From Acidobacteriaceae bacterium UBA1307 (GTDB lineage Bacteria; Acidobacteriota; Terriglobia; Terriglobales; Acidobacteriaceae), in NCBI GenBank assembly GCA_002307235.1, contig DBTV01000031.1, forward strand, positions 7,675 to 71,674: a stretch of DNA of 64,000 nucleotides, written 5' to 3'. Position 1 is the stretch's first letter, and every line of letters begins with the position of its first letter. The translations under genes and the position numbers were made by a program. Shown here in pieces: positions 42,502 through 51,436 of this stretch. Under the pieces are notes generated by a model that saw only the letters and a program-made list of their open reading frames with translations, searched no databases and was not told the origin of the DNA.

Positions 42502-44541
42502 ATGATGATGCTCAACCATGGAATCTCTGCCCTGCTGCTGGCCGCCGGCGTACTGGCGGGCGCGCAGACAGGCGATCCGCTGCACGCCTGGGTCACGAAC
42601 GGCACACCGGCTGCGCTGGAGAGCTGGATCAACCAGCGTCTGGATGCCGAACAGGCCGACCTGACAAAGCTGCTCGCCGTCCAGGGCGCGCGCACCGTCG
42701 AAAACACCCTGCGCCCCTTTGACGACGCGCAGAACGAACTGGCCGTGGCTGGCAATAACGCCTACCTGCTCTACTCGCTGGCCGACGATGCCGTGCTGCG
42801 CGACAAAGGCCAGGCGATGAGCGCCAAGGTCAGCTCGGCGGGCACGGACCTGGCGTTGAACCGCAAGGTCTACGAGGCTCTGGCGGCGATTCCCACGCCC
42901 ACCGACCCGGCCACGAAGCATTATCTGGAGCACACTCTGCTCGAGTACCGGCTTTCGGGCGTGGACCGGGACGAGGCCACGCGCAACAGGATTCACGCGC
43001 TGCAGGACAAGATCACCGACCTGACGCTCGCCTTCGGGCGCAACGTCTCCGATGGCACGCAGAGCTTCACGGTCGCGCCGGAGTCGCTGACGGGAGTGCC
43101 CGCCGACTTTATCGCCGCGCACAAGCCCGGGGCCGATGGCAAAATCAAGCTGACAACCGACGAGCCGGATCGCGGCCCGGTCATGACCTTTTCCACGAAC
43201 GCCGACCTGCGCCGACAGATGTTTCTGGCCTATGCGACGCGCGCCTATCCAAAGAACGAACAGGTGCTGCGCGATCTGCTTACGACACGGCAGGAACTGG
43301 CGACGACGCTCGGCTACAAGCACTACGCTGACCTGGCGACAGCGGACCAGATGATCGGCTCGGCGGCGGGCGTTGACAAGCTGATCGCCGAGGTAGACAC
43401 GGCCTCTCACGCCACCGCACAGCGCGAGTATGCGCAACTGCTGGCCTTCGCGCAGCAACAGCAGCCGGGGCTCACCGCGATCACCCAGTCAGACATCAGC
43501 TACTGGCGCGAGCAGTTCCGTCGCGCGCGCTACAGCTTCGACGCGCAGAACGTGCGCCCCTACTTTGCCTATGACGCGGTGCAGGCGGGCATTTTGAAGA
43601 CCACCGCGCGGCTCTTCCATCTCTCGTTCAAACCGGTGACCGATGCCGTGGTCTGGGACAAGTCGGTCGATACCTTCGATGTATACGACGCGGCGGCGGG
43701 CCAGGCTGGCAAGCGGCTCGGCCGTATCTACCTCGACATGCACCCGCGCGAGGGCAAGGACAAGTGGTTCTCTTCTGCGCCGGTCGTGCCGGGCATCGCC
43801 GGGCACCAGTTGCCCGAGGGCATGCTGATCTGCAATTTTTCCGGCGGCAAGGCGGGCGATCCGGGGCTGATGCAGTACGACGAGGTGGTCACCTTCTTCC
43901 ACGAGTTTGGCCATCTGATGCATCACATTCTCGGCAGCCAGGGCAGGTGGTCGGCTGCGGGCGGCTTCAACGTCGAAGGCGACTTTGTCGAAAGCCCCTC
44001 GCAGATGCTTGAAGAGCTTTTCCACTCGCCGGAGATTCTGCAATCGTTCGGAAAGCACTACCAGACGGGCGAAACGATTCCGACCTCGCTGGTGGCGAAG
44101 ATGAACGCGGCCAGCGCCTACGGACGCGGCCAGTGGTTCCAGGGCCAGTTGCTCTACTCGAGCTACTCACTGCAGTTGCACAACGAGGACCCCGCCAAGC
44201 TCGACTTCGACGCACTCTGGAAGGCTGATCAAAAACGCTTTCTTCCCACAGCGCCTGTCCCCGGCGACCACAGCTTCGCCGCCTTCACGCACCTGACCGG
44301 CTACGCGTCGAACTACTACACCTACGTGCTCGACAAGGTCATCGCCATCGACTTTTTTGCGCAGTTCGACGAGAAAAACCTGCTCGATGGGCCAACGGCA
44401 ATGCGCTATCGCCGCGCAGTGCTTGAACCAGGCGCCAGCAAGCCCGCGGCCGAACTGGTCAAAGACTTCCTCGGTCGTCCGCAGTCAATTGATGCCGTCA
44501 AAACGTGGATGAACGCAGAGTTTGCACCAACAGCAAAGTAA
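42502..44541 (+). CDS. Secreted M3-family oligopeptidase
   Basis: The 679-residue zinc metallopeptidase belongs to the thimet oligopeptidase/Dcp family (M3). It has a signal peptide ending near AGAQTG, a mostly helical N-terminal domain, and the zinc motif HEFGHLMHH at residues 467-475 with catalytic Glu468. The third ligand lies in GDFVESPSQMLEE. Substrate-contacting Tyr and His lie in HLTGYASNYYTYVLDKVIA. It probably cuts short peptides in the periplasm. It stands alone and ends just before the ROK gene. Confidence 0.95.
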   Translation: MMMLNHGISALLLAAGVLAGAQTGDPLHAWVTNGTPAALESWINQRLDAEQADLTKLLAVQGARTVENTLRPFDDAQNELAVAGNNAYLLYSLADDAVLRDKGQAMSAKVSSAGTDLALNRKVYEALAAIPTPTDPATKHYLEHTLLEYRLSGVDRDEATRNRIHALQDKITDLTLAFGRNVSDGTQSFTVAPESLTGVPADFIAAHKPGADGKIKLTTDEPDRGPVMTFSTNADLRRQMFLAYATRAYPKNEQVLRDLLTTRQELATTLGYKHYADLATADQMIGSAAGVDKLIAEVDTASHATAQREYAQLLAFAQQQQPGLTAITQSDISYWREQFRRARYSFDAQNVRPYFAYDAVQAGILKTTARLFHLSFKPVTDAVVWDKSVDTFDVYDAAAGQAGKRLGRIYLDMHPREGKDKWFSSAPVVPGIAGHQLPEGMLICNFSGGKAGDPGLMQYDEVVTFFHEFGHLMHHILGSQGRWSAAGGFNVEGDFVESPSQMLEELFHSPEILQSFGKHYQTGETIPTSLVAKMNAASAYGRGQWFQGQLLYSSYSLQLHNEDPAKLDFDALWKADQKRFLPTAPVPGDHSFAAFTHLTGYASNYYTYVLDKVIAIDFFAQFDEKNLLDGPTAMRYRRAVLEPGASKPAAELVKDFLGRPQSIDAVKTWMNAEFAPTAK

Positions 44542-44638
44542 TCCGGGCATGGGGGAGGCGCGCCCGCGCTTCCCCCACGCATCCCTCGACGCAAAAAAGT
44601 GCAAGCATAGCGGAACACTCCACCTCCGCCGCAGTACA

Positions 44639-45382
44639 ATGCTTTGCGTGACCATTGCTCGCCGCACCTCGCCCACCGCCCGCAACTCCACCCACAGTTC
44701 CATCACGCTTTCACTCGACATTGGCGGCACCGGCATCAAGGGCATGCTGCTCGACGCCAAGGGCCAGCCACGGAGCGAACGCATGCGCGTGCTGACGCCC
44801 GCCAAGCCGACGCCAGCCGCCGTGCTCAAATGCATTGACCAAATCGCCGCCGCGCTGCCGGGCTTTGACCGCGTCTCGGTGGGCTTTCCTGGCGTCATTC
44901 GCCAGGGCATCACCTACCTGTCGGTCAATCTGCACCCGCGCTGGAAGAACTTTCCACTGGCGGCCACGCTCGAAGAGCAACTCGGCAAACCAGTACGCGC
45001 GGCCAACGACGCGGATGTAGCCGGTGGCGCTGCGGTCACCGGCCATGGCGTCGAGTTGGTGATCACCCTCGGCACCGGCCTCGGCTCGGCGCTGTTCACC
45101 AACGGCCATCTCTGTCCGGGGCTCGAACTCGGCCACCATCCGTGGAAAAGCCGCACCTATGAGGGCTATCTGGGCCGCGCCGGCCTGAAACGCTCCGGCA
45201 AGCTGCGCTGGAACAAAGCCCTGCTTGCGGCCATCAGTGAGACCGCGAAGCTGTTTAACTGGGATCATCTCTACCTGGGCGGCGGCAACACGAAAAAGAT
45301 CACCGCCAAGCTGCCGAAGAATGTTTCGATCGTCTCCAATGAACTGGGGCTGACCGGCGGCGCGGCCTTGTGGCACAAGTAG
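44639..45382 (+). CDS. ROK-family sugar kinase, polyphosphate-glucokinase-like
   Basis: This 247-residue kinase has the ATP motif LSLDIGGTGIKGMLLDA and the ROK segment VITLGTGLGSALFTNGHLCPGLELGHHP. A C-terminal YLGGGN follows. Short ROK proteins with the GGTGIKG box resemble polyphosphate glucokinases, which phosphorylate glucose using polyphosphate. ATP use cannot be ruled out. The zinc-binding Cys motif of longer ROK enzymes is absent, which fits the polyphosphate branch. The start is uncertain: ATG at 44639 or GTG at 44648. With pst genes in the window a link to polyphosphate is attractive but unproven. Confidence 0.85.
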   Translation: MLCVTIARRTSPTARNSTHSSITLSLDIGGTGIKGMLLDAKGQPRSERMRVLTPAKPTPAAVLKCIDQIAAALPGFDRVSVGFPGVIRQGITYLSVNLHPRWKNFPLAATLEEQLGKPVRAANDADVAGGAAVTGHGVELVITLGTGLGSALFTNGHLCPGLELGHHPWKSRTYEGYLGRAGLKRSGKLRWNKALLAAISETAKLFNWDHLYLGGGNTKKITAKLPKNVSIVSNELGLTGGAALWHK

Positions 45383-45487
45383 CGGCCACCGAAGCTGTGA
45401 GCGTTTCCTTTTCCTTTTCCGTCCGTACGTTGTAGCATTTGTAGGGATGACCGGAAACTCCGGTTGCACCCTGAGGCGCAGAAACCC

Positions 45488-46015
45488 ATGAATTGTACTG
45501 AACTCTCTGCTCGACGCCGCCACGCGGCCGTTCCATCGAATGGCTTCACCCTGATGGAATTGCTGATCGTCATCGCCATCATTTTGATCCTGATGCTCAT
45601 GGCCATTCCGACCATCGGCAGCCTGCGCAAAAGCGCCAACCGCACCTCGGCGATCAACTCGGTGCAGACCATCCACAAGGCTGAGGTTCAGTACAGCAAC
45701 GACTACCCGGCCAGCGGCTTTGCCTGCTCGCTGTCGCAGCTTGGCGGCGACCCGAATGCCGGCGGACCTTCGCCTGCCGGTGCACAGATTTTGAATGGCG
45801 ACATCACCTCGGGCTACAAGTCCGGCTACCTTCTCACCATCACCTGCCGTGACAAGGTGACGATCAATGGCGTGGATCGCGCCAACGGCTACCTGATCAC
45901 TGCGGTTCCGCAGACGGTCGGCAAGACCGGCGACGTGGGCTTCTGCAGCGACCAGTCGGGCGTCATCAAGTACGATCCGGCCGGCGGCACCAACTGCACG
46001 CAGGCTTTGCAATAG
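45488..46015 (+). CDS. Type IV pilin-like / pseudopilin protein
   Basis: The 175-residue prepilin has a basic leader and the peptidase site PSNG-FTLMELLIVIAI, with Gly at -1, Phe at +1 and Glu at +5. The hydrophobic helix that follows, and Cys pairs in the globular part (FACSLS, LTITCRD, VGFCSD), are typical of minor pilins or type II secretion pseudopilins. It has no pilus gene around it. An upstream TTG would add eight residues but has no better site. A TTTTCC-like tandem repeat lies just upstream. Confidence 0.88.
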   Translation: MNCTELSARRRHAAVPSNGFTLMELLIVIAIILILMLMAIPTIGSLRKSANRTSAINSVQTIHKAEVQYSNDYPASGFACSLSQLGGDPNAGGPSPAGAQILNGDITSGYKSGYLLTITCRDKVTINGVDRANGYLITAVPQTVGKTGDVGFCSDQSGVIKYDPAGGTNCTQALQ

Positions 46016-46020
46016 GACTC

Positions 46021-46671
46021 ATGAAAACTTCGATTCGACGCGGCGGCTGGCTCATGCTGGCTGCCGCTTTGCTTTCCTCATCCTTGTCTTGGGCGCAGGC
46101 TCCGAGCCTGCACGATCTCGCGCAGCGTGTCGACAAACACTACAACCAACTGCGCTCACTCAAAGCCAACTTCACTGAAAGCTACGCCGGCATGGGCCGC
46201 AAGCGCACCGAGAGCGGCGTGGTAATGCTGGCCAAACCCGGCCGCATGCGCTGGGACTACTCGTCCGGCAAAATCTTCGTGCTCGACGGCAAGTACGCCT
46301 GGTTCTATACGCGCGGCGCCGCACAGGTGCAGCGGATTCCGGCCAAGCAGCTTGACGATCTGCGCTCGCCCCTGCGCTTTCTGCTCGGCCACACACAGAT
46401 TGAAAAAGAGATGACGGGGCTCACCATGGCTGCGTCGGGCGGCCATTACACGCTCACGGGCCAGATCAAGGGCGACCAGCGCATGAAGCGCGTCACCCTC
46501 ACCGTCAGCGCCGAAGGCACCATCCTCGCCCTCGATGCCGAGGAGTTCGATGGCGCGCTGACGCACATCGGCCTCAGCGGCGAGCAACCCAATGCCGCGC
46601 TGCCCGAAAGCACCTTCCACTTCACTCCGCCCGTCGGCGTGCCCGTGGTCGACTCGCTGCCGCCCGTGTAG
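46021..46671 (+). CDS. lolA: Outer-membrane lipoprotein carrier protein LolA
   Basis: LolA ferries lipoproteins through the periplasm to the outer membrane. The 216-residue protein has a signal peptide cut near SWAQA. The LolA fold carries YNQLRSLKANFTESYAG, GVVMLAKPGRMRWDYSSG and SPLRFLLGHTQIE. It starts 5 bases after the pseudopilin stop, so the two are probably cotranscribed. LolB or the Lol transporter is not in the window. C-terminal VVDSLPPV is Pro-rich. Confidence 0.92.
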   Translation: MKTSIRRGGWLMLAAALLSSSLSWAQAPSLHDLAQRVDKHYNQLRSLKANFTESYAGMGRKRTESGVVMLAKPGRMRWDYSSGKIFVLDGKYAWFYTRGAAQVQRIPAKQLDDLRSPLRFLLGHTQIEKEMTGLTMAASGGHYTLTGQIKGDQRMKRVTLTVSAEGTILALDAEEFDGALTHIGLSGEQPNAALPESTFHFTPPVGVPVVDSLPPV

Positions 46672-47055
46672 GAAAGACAGGGACTAAGGGACATAGGGAC
46701 TGAGGGACGTAGAGACTGAGGAACTGAGAAACATAGTGATCAGGTGCCAAGAGAACAAGGGGCCAGTGAACGGAAAGCGATCTCACTTAAAGCCTGTCAT
46801 CCCGAGCGAACGGGGCCCCAAGCGCCTTTCAGCTTGGGGGTGGTGAGTCGAGGGATCTGCGGTTGCTTTTCGAAGCAGATCCGCGATCGCATAAAAAACA
46901 TCTCCCCGCCCTACCTCTCCTAGTCCCCTAGCCCCTCGTCCCTAGAGGAATCAACCCCGCCACCCCCGCCTTTTGCCGCAAACTCCTCCAAAACGTGTAT
47001 TTTGTTTCTTAAAGCGAACCGTCCTTGCAGGCGGTTCCGCATGAGGGTCTTTACC
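46672..47055. repeat. Nested repeat element, copy B, between lolA and panE
   Basis: The left arm (about 46676-46725) is a run of degenerate GGGACTgAGGGACgTAG units; the right arm (about 46915-46945) carries CTAGTCCCCTAG and GTCCCTAG, their reverse complement. Between them sits the core TGTCATCCCGAGCG to GGATCTGCGGTTGC (46795-46870) and a hairpin GGATCTGC / GCAGATCC (46853-46882). The final part before panE is AT-rich and probably its promoter. No gene is seen. Confidence 0.75.
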
Positions 47056-47937
47056 ATGGCGCGGATAGCGATTGTCGGAGTGGGAGCGATCGGTGGAGCG
47101 CTTGCAGCTCTTCTGCAGACGACCGGCAAGCACGAGCTGACTTTTTGCACGCGTCGCCCGCTGCCCGAACTCACCGTGCAAACGCCCGAGGGCGAGTTGC
47201 GCATCCAGACGCGCAACTGGACCAGCACGGCACAGGCCGAGCCGGTCGACTGGGTCATCGTCGCCACCAAGACCTACGACGCGGAGGGCTCCGCCGCCTG
47301 GTTCCCCGGCCTGTGCGTCAACGGCGCACCGGTCGCCATTGTGCAGAACGGCGTCGAGCACCGCGAACGCTTCGCCTCCTGGGTCCGTCCGCAGCGTCTG
47401 TTGCCGGTCATCATCGACTGCCCGGTCGAGCGCAAGAGCCACGATCAGGTGCAACTGCGCGGCTCGGTGCTGCTCAAGGTTGAAGACGCGCCCTTCGGAC
47501 GAAGTTTTCTTGATCTGTTTGCCGGAAGCGCGGCGCAGTGCGTGCCGACCGAGGATTTTCTGAGCGCCGCATGGTGGAAGCTCTGCGTCAATGTGGTCGG
47601 CGCACTCAATGCGCTCACCCTGCAACCGGTCAAGGTCCTCTGGCAGGAACCGATGACCAGCGTGGCACGCAGTCTGGTGGCCGAATGCGCTGCCGTGGGC
47701 CGCGCCGAGGGAGCCAACCTCAGCGACGCCATCGTCGATGAGGTCATCAACCTCTATCGCTGCCATCCGGCTGACTCCGTCAACTCATTGCTGGCCGACC
47801 GGCTCGCTGGCCGCCGCATGGAGTACGACGCGCGCAACGGCGCCGTGGTGCGCAAGGGGCAAAAGCACGGCATCCCGGCGCCGCTCAACCAGATGGCCGT
47901 CGCACTGCTCGAGAACGCAGCCTCGAATCCCCTTTAG
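47056..47937 (+). CDS. panE: 2-dehydropantoate 2-reductase
   Basis: This enzyme reduces ketopantoate with NADPH for pantothenate and coenzyme A. The 293-residue protein starts at MARIAIVGVGAIGGALAALL with the nucleotide motif GVGAIGG and GAGGG seven bases upstream of the ATG. The catalytic-lysine segment AAWWKLCVNVVGALNALT and the C-terminal RRMEYDARNGAVVRKGQKHG are present. Ketopantoate reductase paralogues with other substrates exist, so the exact substrate is inferred. Confidence 0.9.
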   Translation: MARIAIVGVGAIGGALAALLQTTGKHELTFCTRRPLPELTVQTPEGELRIQTRNWTSTAQAEPVDWVIVATKTYDAEGSAAWFPGLCVNGAPVAIVQNGVEHRERFASWVRPQRLLPVIIDCPVERKSHDQVQLRGSVLLKVEDAPFGRSFLDLFAGSAAQCVPTEDFLSAAWWKLCVNVVGALNALTLQPVKVLWQEPMTSVARSLVAECAAVGRAEGANLSDAIVDEVINLYRCHPADSVNSLLADRLAGRRMEYDARNGAVVRKGQKHGIPAPLNQMAVALLENAASNPL

Positions 47938-47993
47938 GGCGGCATCCTAGATGCTTTTTTCCAACACACGTGCAGTGCTGCGTTGTGTGCAAG

Positions 47994-48020
47994 GTGTCTT
48001 TTTCCTGAGGAAAAAGACAC
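47994..48020. other. Perfect 12-bp stem-loop after panE
   Basis: GTGTCTTTTTCC pairs perfectly with GGAAAAAGACAC over a 3-base loop. No T-run follows on either side, so it is a poor classical terminator, but it sits between two convergent genes and may act as a barrier. Confidence 0.6.
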
Positions 48021-48084
48021 TCGAGATCCAGTTTTCCCTCTACAGCAATTGGAAAAATGCTTTCCCTGCCGCCCCGGTTGTCGT

Positions 48085-49224
48085 TCATGCCCGCTTCGCG
48101 GAGCCGAAGAACCGCCGCCAGCTCATCGCCCAACCGGTCCAGACCAGCCAGAGCGCACCGAGAGCCGCGAGGGCCGCAATCGACTGCCCCCACAGTCCGA
48201 ACTCTTCGCCGGTGTGGACAAAGCGCGCCCACAGACGCAGTCTGCGGCCCATCACCTGATCGCTGAAGCGCTCAACGCGCACCAGACGCCCCGTCTGCCG
48301 GTCGAAGGCCATTCGCGTCACCTTTTCCGGCATGCCGCCCGGACCAGCGTCCACCGTAATGGCAACTGTTTCGTCCTTTGCGCCGGGTACGGTCAGCGCA
48401 ATCGACTGCCAGGCCGGCACCTGCTGGGCAGCCATCGCCACCATCGGCTCAAGCAGCGCTGTTTGCGCCTGCGCCGCGCCATGGTCGCCGTGCCCGCGAC
48501 GGTCTTCGCGACCAGCAGCCGGAGGCCCGTGCTTTTCTGCCGCGACCGGCGGCTCGCTTCCCGTCGCGCGATAAAGCAGATTCGTCGCCCAGGGGTAGGC
48601 CATGATCACGCCGGTGGCAGCAATCGCCGCCAGCGGCAGCAGCAGCCAGAGGCCGATGGCGTTGTGCTGGTTCCAGTCGCGCGCCTTGCCCGCCAGCCCC
48701 CGGCGCAGCAACAGCCGCGCGCGCCAGTTCGCTCCGGAAAGTTTGCGCGGAAACCAGAGCACAATACCCGAAAGCAGAATGCAGAGAAAGCCAAGCGCCG
48801 CCGCGCCGGTCACACTCCGCCCGAAGGCGTTCTGCATGCTGAGGCCCAGGCGGCGATGGATGCGCTCGTCCAGTTCAAAAAAACCGTGCAGCCGGCGTGA
48901 GGGCTGGCCAACGATCTGGCCCGTGTGGGGATCGGCCAACAATGTGCTCTCGCGACCATACCTGACCTCAAGCAGACTCTGGCGGTCACGATGCTCCACC
49001 AGTTGTGTCGGTGAGCCCTGCTGCGGCAAATGGGCCAGCACGGCATCCACCGGAATGCGTGGCGCGTCAGCGGAGCCGGTTGCCTTCGGGGTGCCAAAGG
49101 CTGTGGTGATCTGCCGCTCAAAGGCCAGCACAAAGCCGGTTGCGGCCATGGTCGCAATCACCAGCCCCAACCCCAAACCCACACCAAGATGAAGCCAGAA
49201 AAGAAGGCTGCGGAAAACTTTCAT
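48085..49224 (-). CDS. PepSY-associated transmembrane protein
   Basis: This 379-residue inner-membrane protein has four or so helices. The first starts FRSLLFWLHLGVGLGLGLVI, another holds CILLSGIVLWFPRKL, and the last is near GALWLVWTGWAMSW. PepSY-like periplasmic domains lie between (VDAVLAHLPQQ and TRMAFDRQTGRLVRVERF). A His/Gly-rich segment (about 235-255) could bind metal. Relatives often accompany siderophore receptors and may help iron release. No receptor is adjacent and no clear Fur box was found. The ribosome site is weak. Confidence 0.87.
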   Translation of the reverse strand: MKVFRSLLFWLHLGVGLGLGLVIATMAATGFVLAFERQITTAFGTPKATGSADAPRIPVDAVLAHLPQQGSPTQLVEHRDRQSLLEVRYGRESTLLADPHTGQIVGQPSRRLHGFFELDERIHRRLGLSMQNAFGRSVTGAAALGFLCILLSGIVLWFPRKLSGANWRARLLLRRGLAGKARDWNQHNAIGLWLLLPLAAIAATGVIMAYPWATNLLYRATGSEPPVAAEKHGPPAAGREDRRGHGDHGAAQAQTALLEPMVAMAAQQVPAWQSIALTVPGAKDETVAITVDAGPGGMPEKVTRMAFDRQTGRLVRVERFSDQVMGRRLRLWARFVHTGEEFGLWGQSIAALAALGALWLVWTGWAMSWRRFFGSAKRA

Positions 49225-49365
49225 TCTTTTAGTCTTTTACTCTTTTCGCCGGGAATCTGTTTCTGTGAACCGAATCGACCTGCGCATCCGGCCTCTTTCT
49301 ATCTTGGACGGGTAAGGTCCGATGTTAGTTGAAGATCTTTGTAAAAAACAAATTGCCGCTACAGG

Positions 49366-49394
49366 CAAAAACAGGGCGCGAACGAGTCGCGCCC
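49366..49394 (-). terminator. Terminator after the small IAPI-type gene
   Basis: An 8-bp stem GGGCGCGA / TCGCGCCC, read on the minus strand, is followed by CTGTTTTTG. It lies 62 bases past the end of the small gene. Confidence 0.75.
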
Positions 49395-49455
49395 TTTGTT
49401 GAACCGGAAAGAATCATGCCGAAATGATGTTTTTCTGTGTCTTGCAACTCAATGC

Positions 49456-49719
49456 CTACACGACAAAGTTCACGCTGGCAGCATGAACGGCAGCAATCCC
49501 CGTGCCGGTGCTTTCACCCGGCGTTTCGTCCTGTTGCGCGTTGTTGTCTTCGGTGTCGTCGTCCTGCCCGCCGGCGCTCTGGCGGCCGTTGCTGGTGTAA
49601 CTATCGTCGCCAGTATGCGTTAGCGAAGTAACATCAAAGACCGCCGTAATTTCTCGTTCATTCTGCGGCCTCTTCACGACGGGCACCACGCGGATTCCGA
49701 CTATCGGTGCGATCTCCAT
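49456..49719 (-). CDS. Small acidobacterial protein, function unknown
   Basis: The 87-residue product starts MEIAPIVGIRVVPVVKRP, preceded by AGGGGGGAA, and continues into a Ser/Asp/Gln-rich low-complexity tail. I associate a similar IAPI-x-GIR start with short proteins in Acidobacteria; no function is known to me. The low-complexity tail may be disordered. It is divergent from cyaY. Confidence 0.6.
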   Translation of the reverse strand: MEIAPIVGIRVVPVVKRPQNEREITAVFDVTSLTHTGDDSYTSNGRQSAGGQDDDTEDNNAQQDETPGESTGTGIAAVHAASVNFVV

Positions 49720-49889
49720 TCGGTTCCCCCCTGAAACTCTTTTTCCTTCTATCGGCGGGGGTGGATGGGGCTTTAACCTCTAATCACTTTTGTTGTATAG
49801 GGGACAGACAGATCGATCCATCGCGAGTTTCAGCCGACATAGGCCCACGGTACCCCCACGACGCTGTGCTGTCTTGCTACACTGGGGCC

Positions 49890-50210
49890 ATGATCGATGA
49901 ACACGAGTTCCGCAATCACGCCGAGCAGGCCCTCGAGGCGCTCAAACAGCATCTGTTTGCCCGGGAAGACGAGGATGGCGACTTCGAAACCGACGAGCAG
50001 GGCGGAGTGCTGCAGATTCTTTTTGAAGAACCGGCCGCCAAATTCGTTTTCACGCCCAATGCACCGGTCCAGCAGATCTGGATCTCGGCACTGGTCTCAA
50101 GTTTCAAACTCGACTGGAATGCCGAGGCTGGCGAGTTTCAGCTTCCAGAGACGCACGAGAGCCTGATTCCGCTGGTCGACCGGCTGATCGACCAGCAACT
50201 TAACAGTTAA
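49890..50210 (+). CDS. cyaY: Frataxin-like iron protein CyaY
   Basis: CyaY binds iron and regulates iron-sulphur cluster assembly. The 106-residue protein has an acidic first helix (EHEFRNHAEQALEALKQHL) and an Asp/Glu-rich strand (DEDGDFETDEQGGVLQILFE). The QIWISAL core follows, and then ETHESLIPLVDRLIDQQL. The ATG at MIDEHEF is chosen; the longer frame upstream is not coding. No isc or suf gene is adjacent. Confidence 0.9.
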   Translation: MIDEHEFRNHAEQALEALKQHLFAREDEDGDFETDEQGGVLQILFEEPAAKFVFTPNAPVQQIWISALVSSFKLDWNAEAGEFQLPETHESLIPLVDRLIDQQLNS

Positions 50211-50228
50211 AAATTCGCTACGCAAAGG

Positions 50229-50257
50229 AAAAGAGCCCGACCGAAGCCGGGCTCTTT
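50229..50257. terminator. Bidirectional terminator between cyaY and pstS
   Basis: The 10-bp stem AAAGAGCCCG / CGGGCTCTTT has an 8-base loop, with A residues before and T-rich sequence after it. Confidence 0.93.
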
Positions 50258-50277
50258 CTCTTTGGATTTGGATCTAT

Positions 50278-51279
50278 TTACTGCAGCGTATAGATGGTCT
50301 TGATCACCTTTTCGACCACGTTCGACGGCAGCGGCGCGTAGGAAAGACCCGCGGCCTGGCCCTCGCCAGACTTGACGATCCAGCTCAGCATGTCCTTGAG
50401 AACACGGCCCTTGGCCGGATCAGCCGAGCGCACCGGCACCAGCAGCCAGGTGAAGCTCGAGATCGGGTAAGACTGCGCACCGGGAGCGTTGGTGATGGAA
50501 ACGCGGTAGTCGGCCGGCATCTGCTTGACGCTGGCAGCGGCAGCCGTCACGCCCTCGATGGAGGCGCGCACCCAGTTGCCCGCGGGATTCTTGACCTCGC
50601 CGTAGGAGATCTTGTTCTGCAATGCGTAGATCAGCTCGACGTAGCCGATGGCACCGGGAAGCTGACGGACCAGACCGGCCACGCCCTCGTTGCCCTTGCC
50701 GCCAACGCCCACCGGCCAGCTCGGGGAGGTTCCCTTGCCCGGACCACCGGCCCATTCCTTGCTGACCTTGCTCAGATAGTCGGTGAAGATGTAGCTGGTG
50801 CCCGAACCATCCGAACGGTGCACGACGATGATCTTCTGATTCGGCAAACGCACGCCAGGGTTATCCTTGACGATGCGCGGATCGGCCCAATCGTTGATCT
50901 TGCCGAGATAGATGTCGGCCAGAACCTCGGAGCTGAAGCGCAGGTCATGCACACCCGGAATATTGAACACGGGGACGACCGCACCGAGCACGGTAGGAAT
51001 GTGAATCAGCTTGATCTTGGAGGCCGCAAGCTGCTCGTTGGTCATCGGGCCGTCAGAGGCGCCGAAATCCACCAGACCGCTGGTGACCTGGCGAATGCCG
51101 CCGCCAGAGCCGATCGACTGATAGTTGATCTGCACACCAGGATGCGCCGCGCTGTACTCACTGAACCACTTCGAATAAATCGGGTAGGGGAAGGTTGCGC
51201 CTGCCCCGGTCAGTTTCTGGGCCTGAGCGACGCTCATCGCCAACATCAAGAACACAACGGCAACCAAAGTCCTTTTCAC
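50278..51279 (-). CDS. pstS: Periplasmic phosphate-binding protein PstS
   Basis: PstS captures phosphate for the PstCAB transporter. The 333-residue protein has a signal peptide cut near VAQAQ. Phosphate-contacting segments are LTGAGATFPYPIYSKW, SIGSGGGIRQVTSGLVDFGASDGPM and VVHRSDGSGTSYIFTDYL. The start is GTG with AAGGAGAGCTC upstream. It is encoded about 37 kb from pstCAB-phoU, so PhoB must link the two loci if they are coregulated. Confidence 0.97.
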   Translation of the reverse strand: MKRTLVAVVFLMLAMSVAQAQKLTGAGATFPYPIYSKWFSEYSAAHPGVQINYQSIGSGGGIRQVTSGLVDFGASDGPMTNEQLAASKIKLIHIPTVLGAVVPVFNIPGVHDLRFSSEVLADIYLGKINDWADPRIVKDNPGVRLPNQKIIVVHRSDGSGTSYIFTDYLSKVSKEWAGGPGKGTSPSWPVGVGGKGNEGVAGLVRQLPGAIGYVELIYALQNKISYGEVKNPAGNWVRASIEGVTAAAASVKQMPADYRVSITNAPGAQSYPISSFTWLLVPVRSADPAKGRVLKDMLSWIVKSGEGQAAGLSYAPLPSNVVEKVIKTIYTLQ

Positions 51280-51314
51280 GAGCTCTCCTTGCAGTTTTAC
51301 TGCCGAGCTTCATT

Positions 51315-51343
51315 GTCTACACCAATTGTTACGGGGATTTAAA
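51315..51343 (-). promoter_or_regulatory. pstS: Possible Pho box before pstS
   Basis: On the minus strand TTTAAAT, GTAACAA and TGTAGAC sit 11 bases apart, each separated by four bases, 36 bases before the pstS start. The first and third resemble the units before pstC; the middle one fits poorly and no good -10 is placed. Weak support only. Confidence 0.35.
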
Positions 51344-51436
51344 TTGAAGCAAGAAGTTTGCTCTTTTTTTGAACCCAAACGCCACCTTACTGTTCCACAA
51401 GAAGACACAAATCAACCTTCGACGCTACCATACCGT

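Noticed and set aside
46672..46760. Tandem GGGACTGAGGGAC units considered as a CRISPR-like array or riboswitch
   Set aside because: The units are degenerate, only about 10 bases long, with no spacers, and the SAM riboswitch core motifs are absent.
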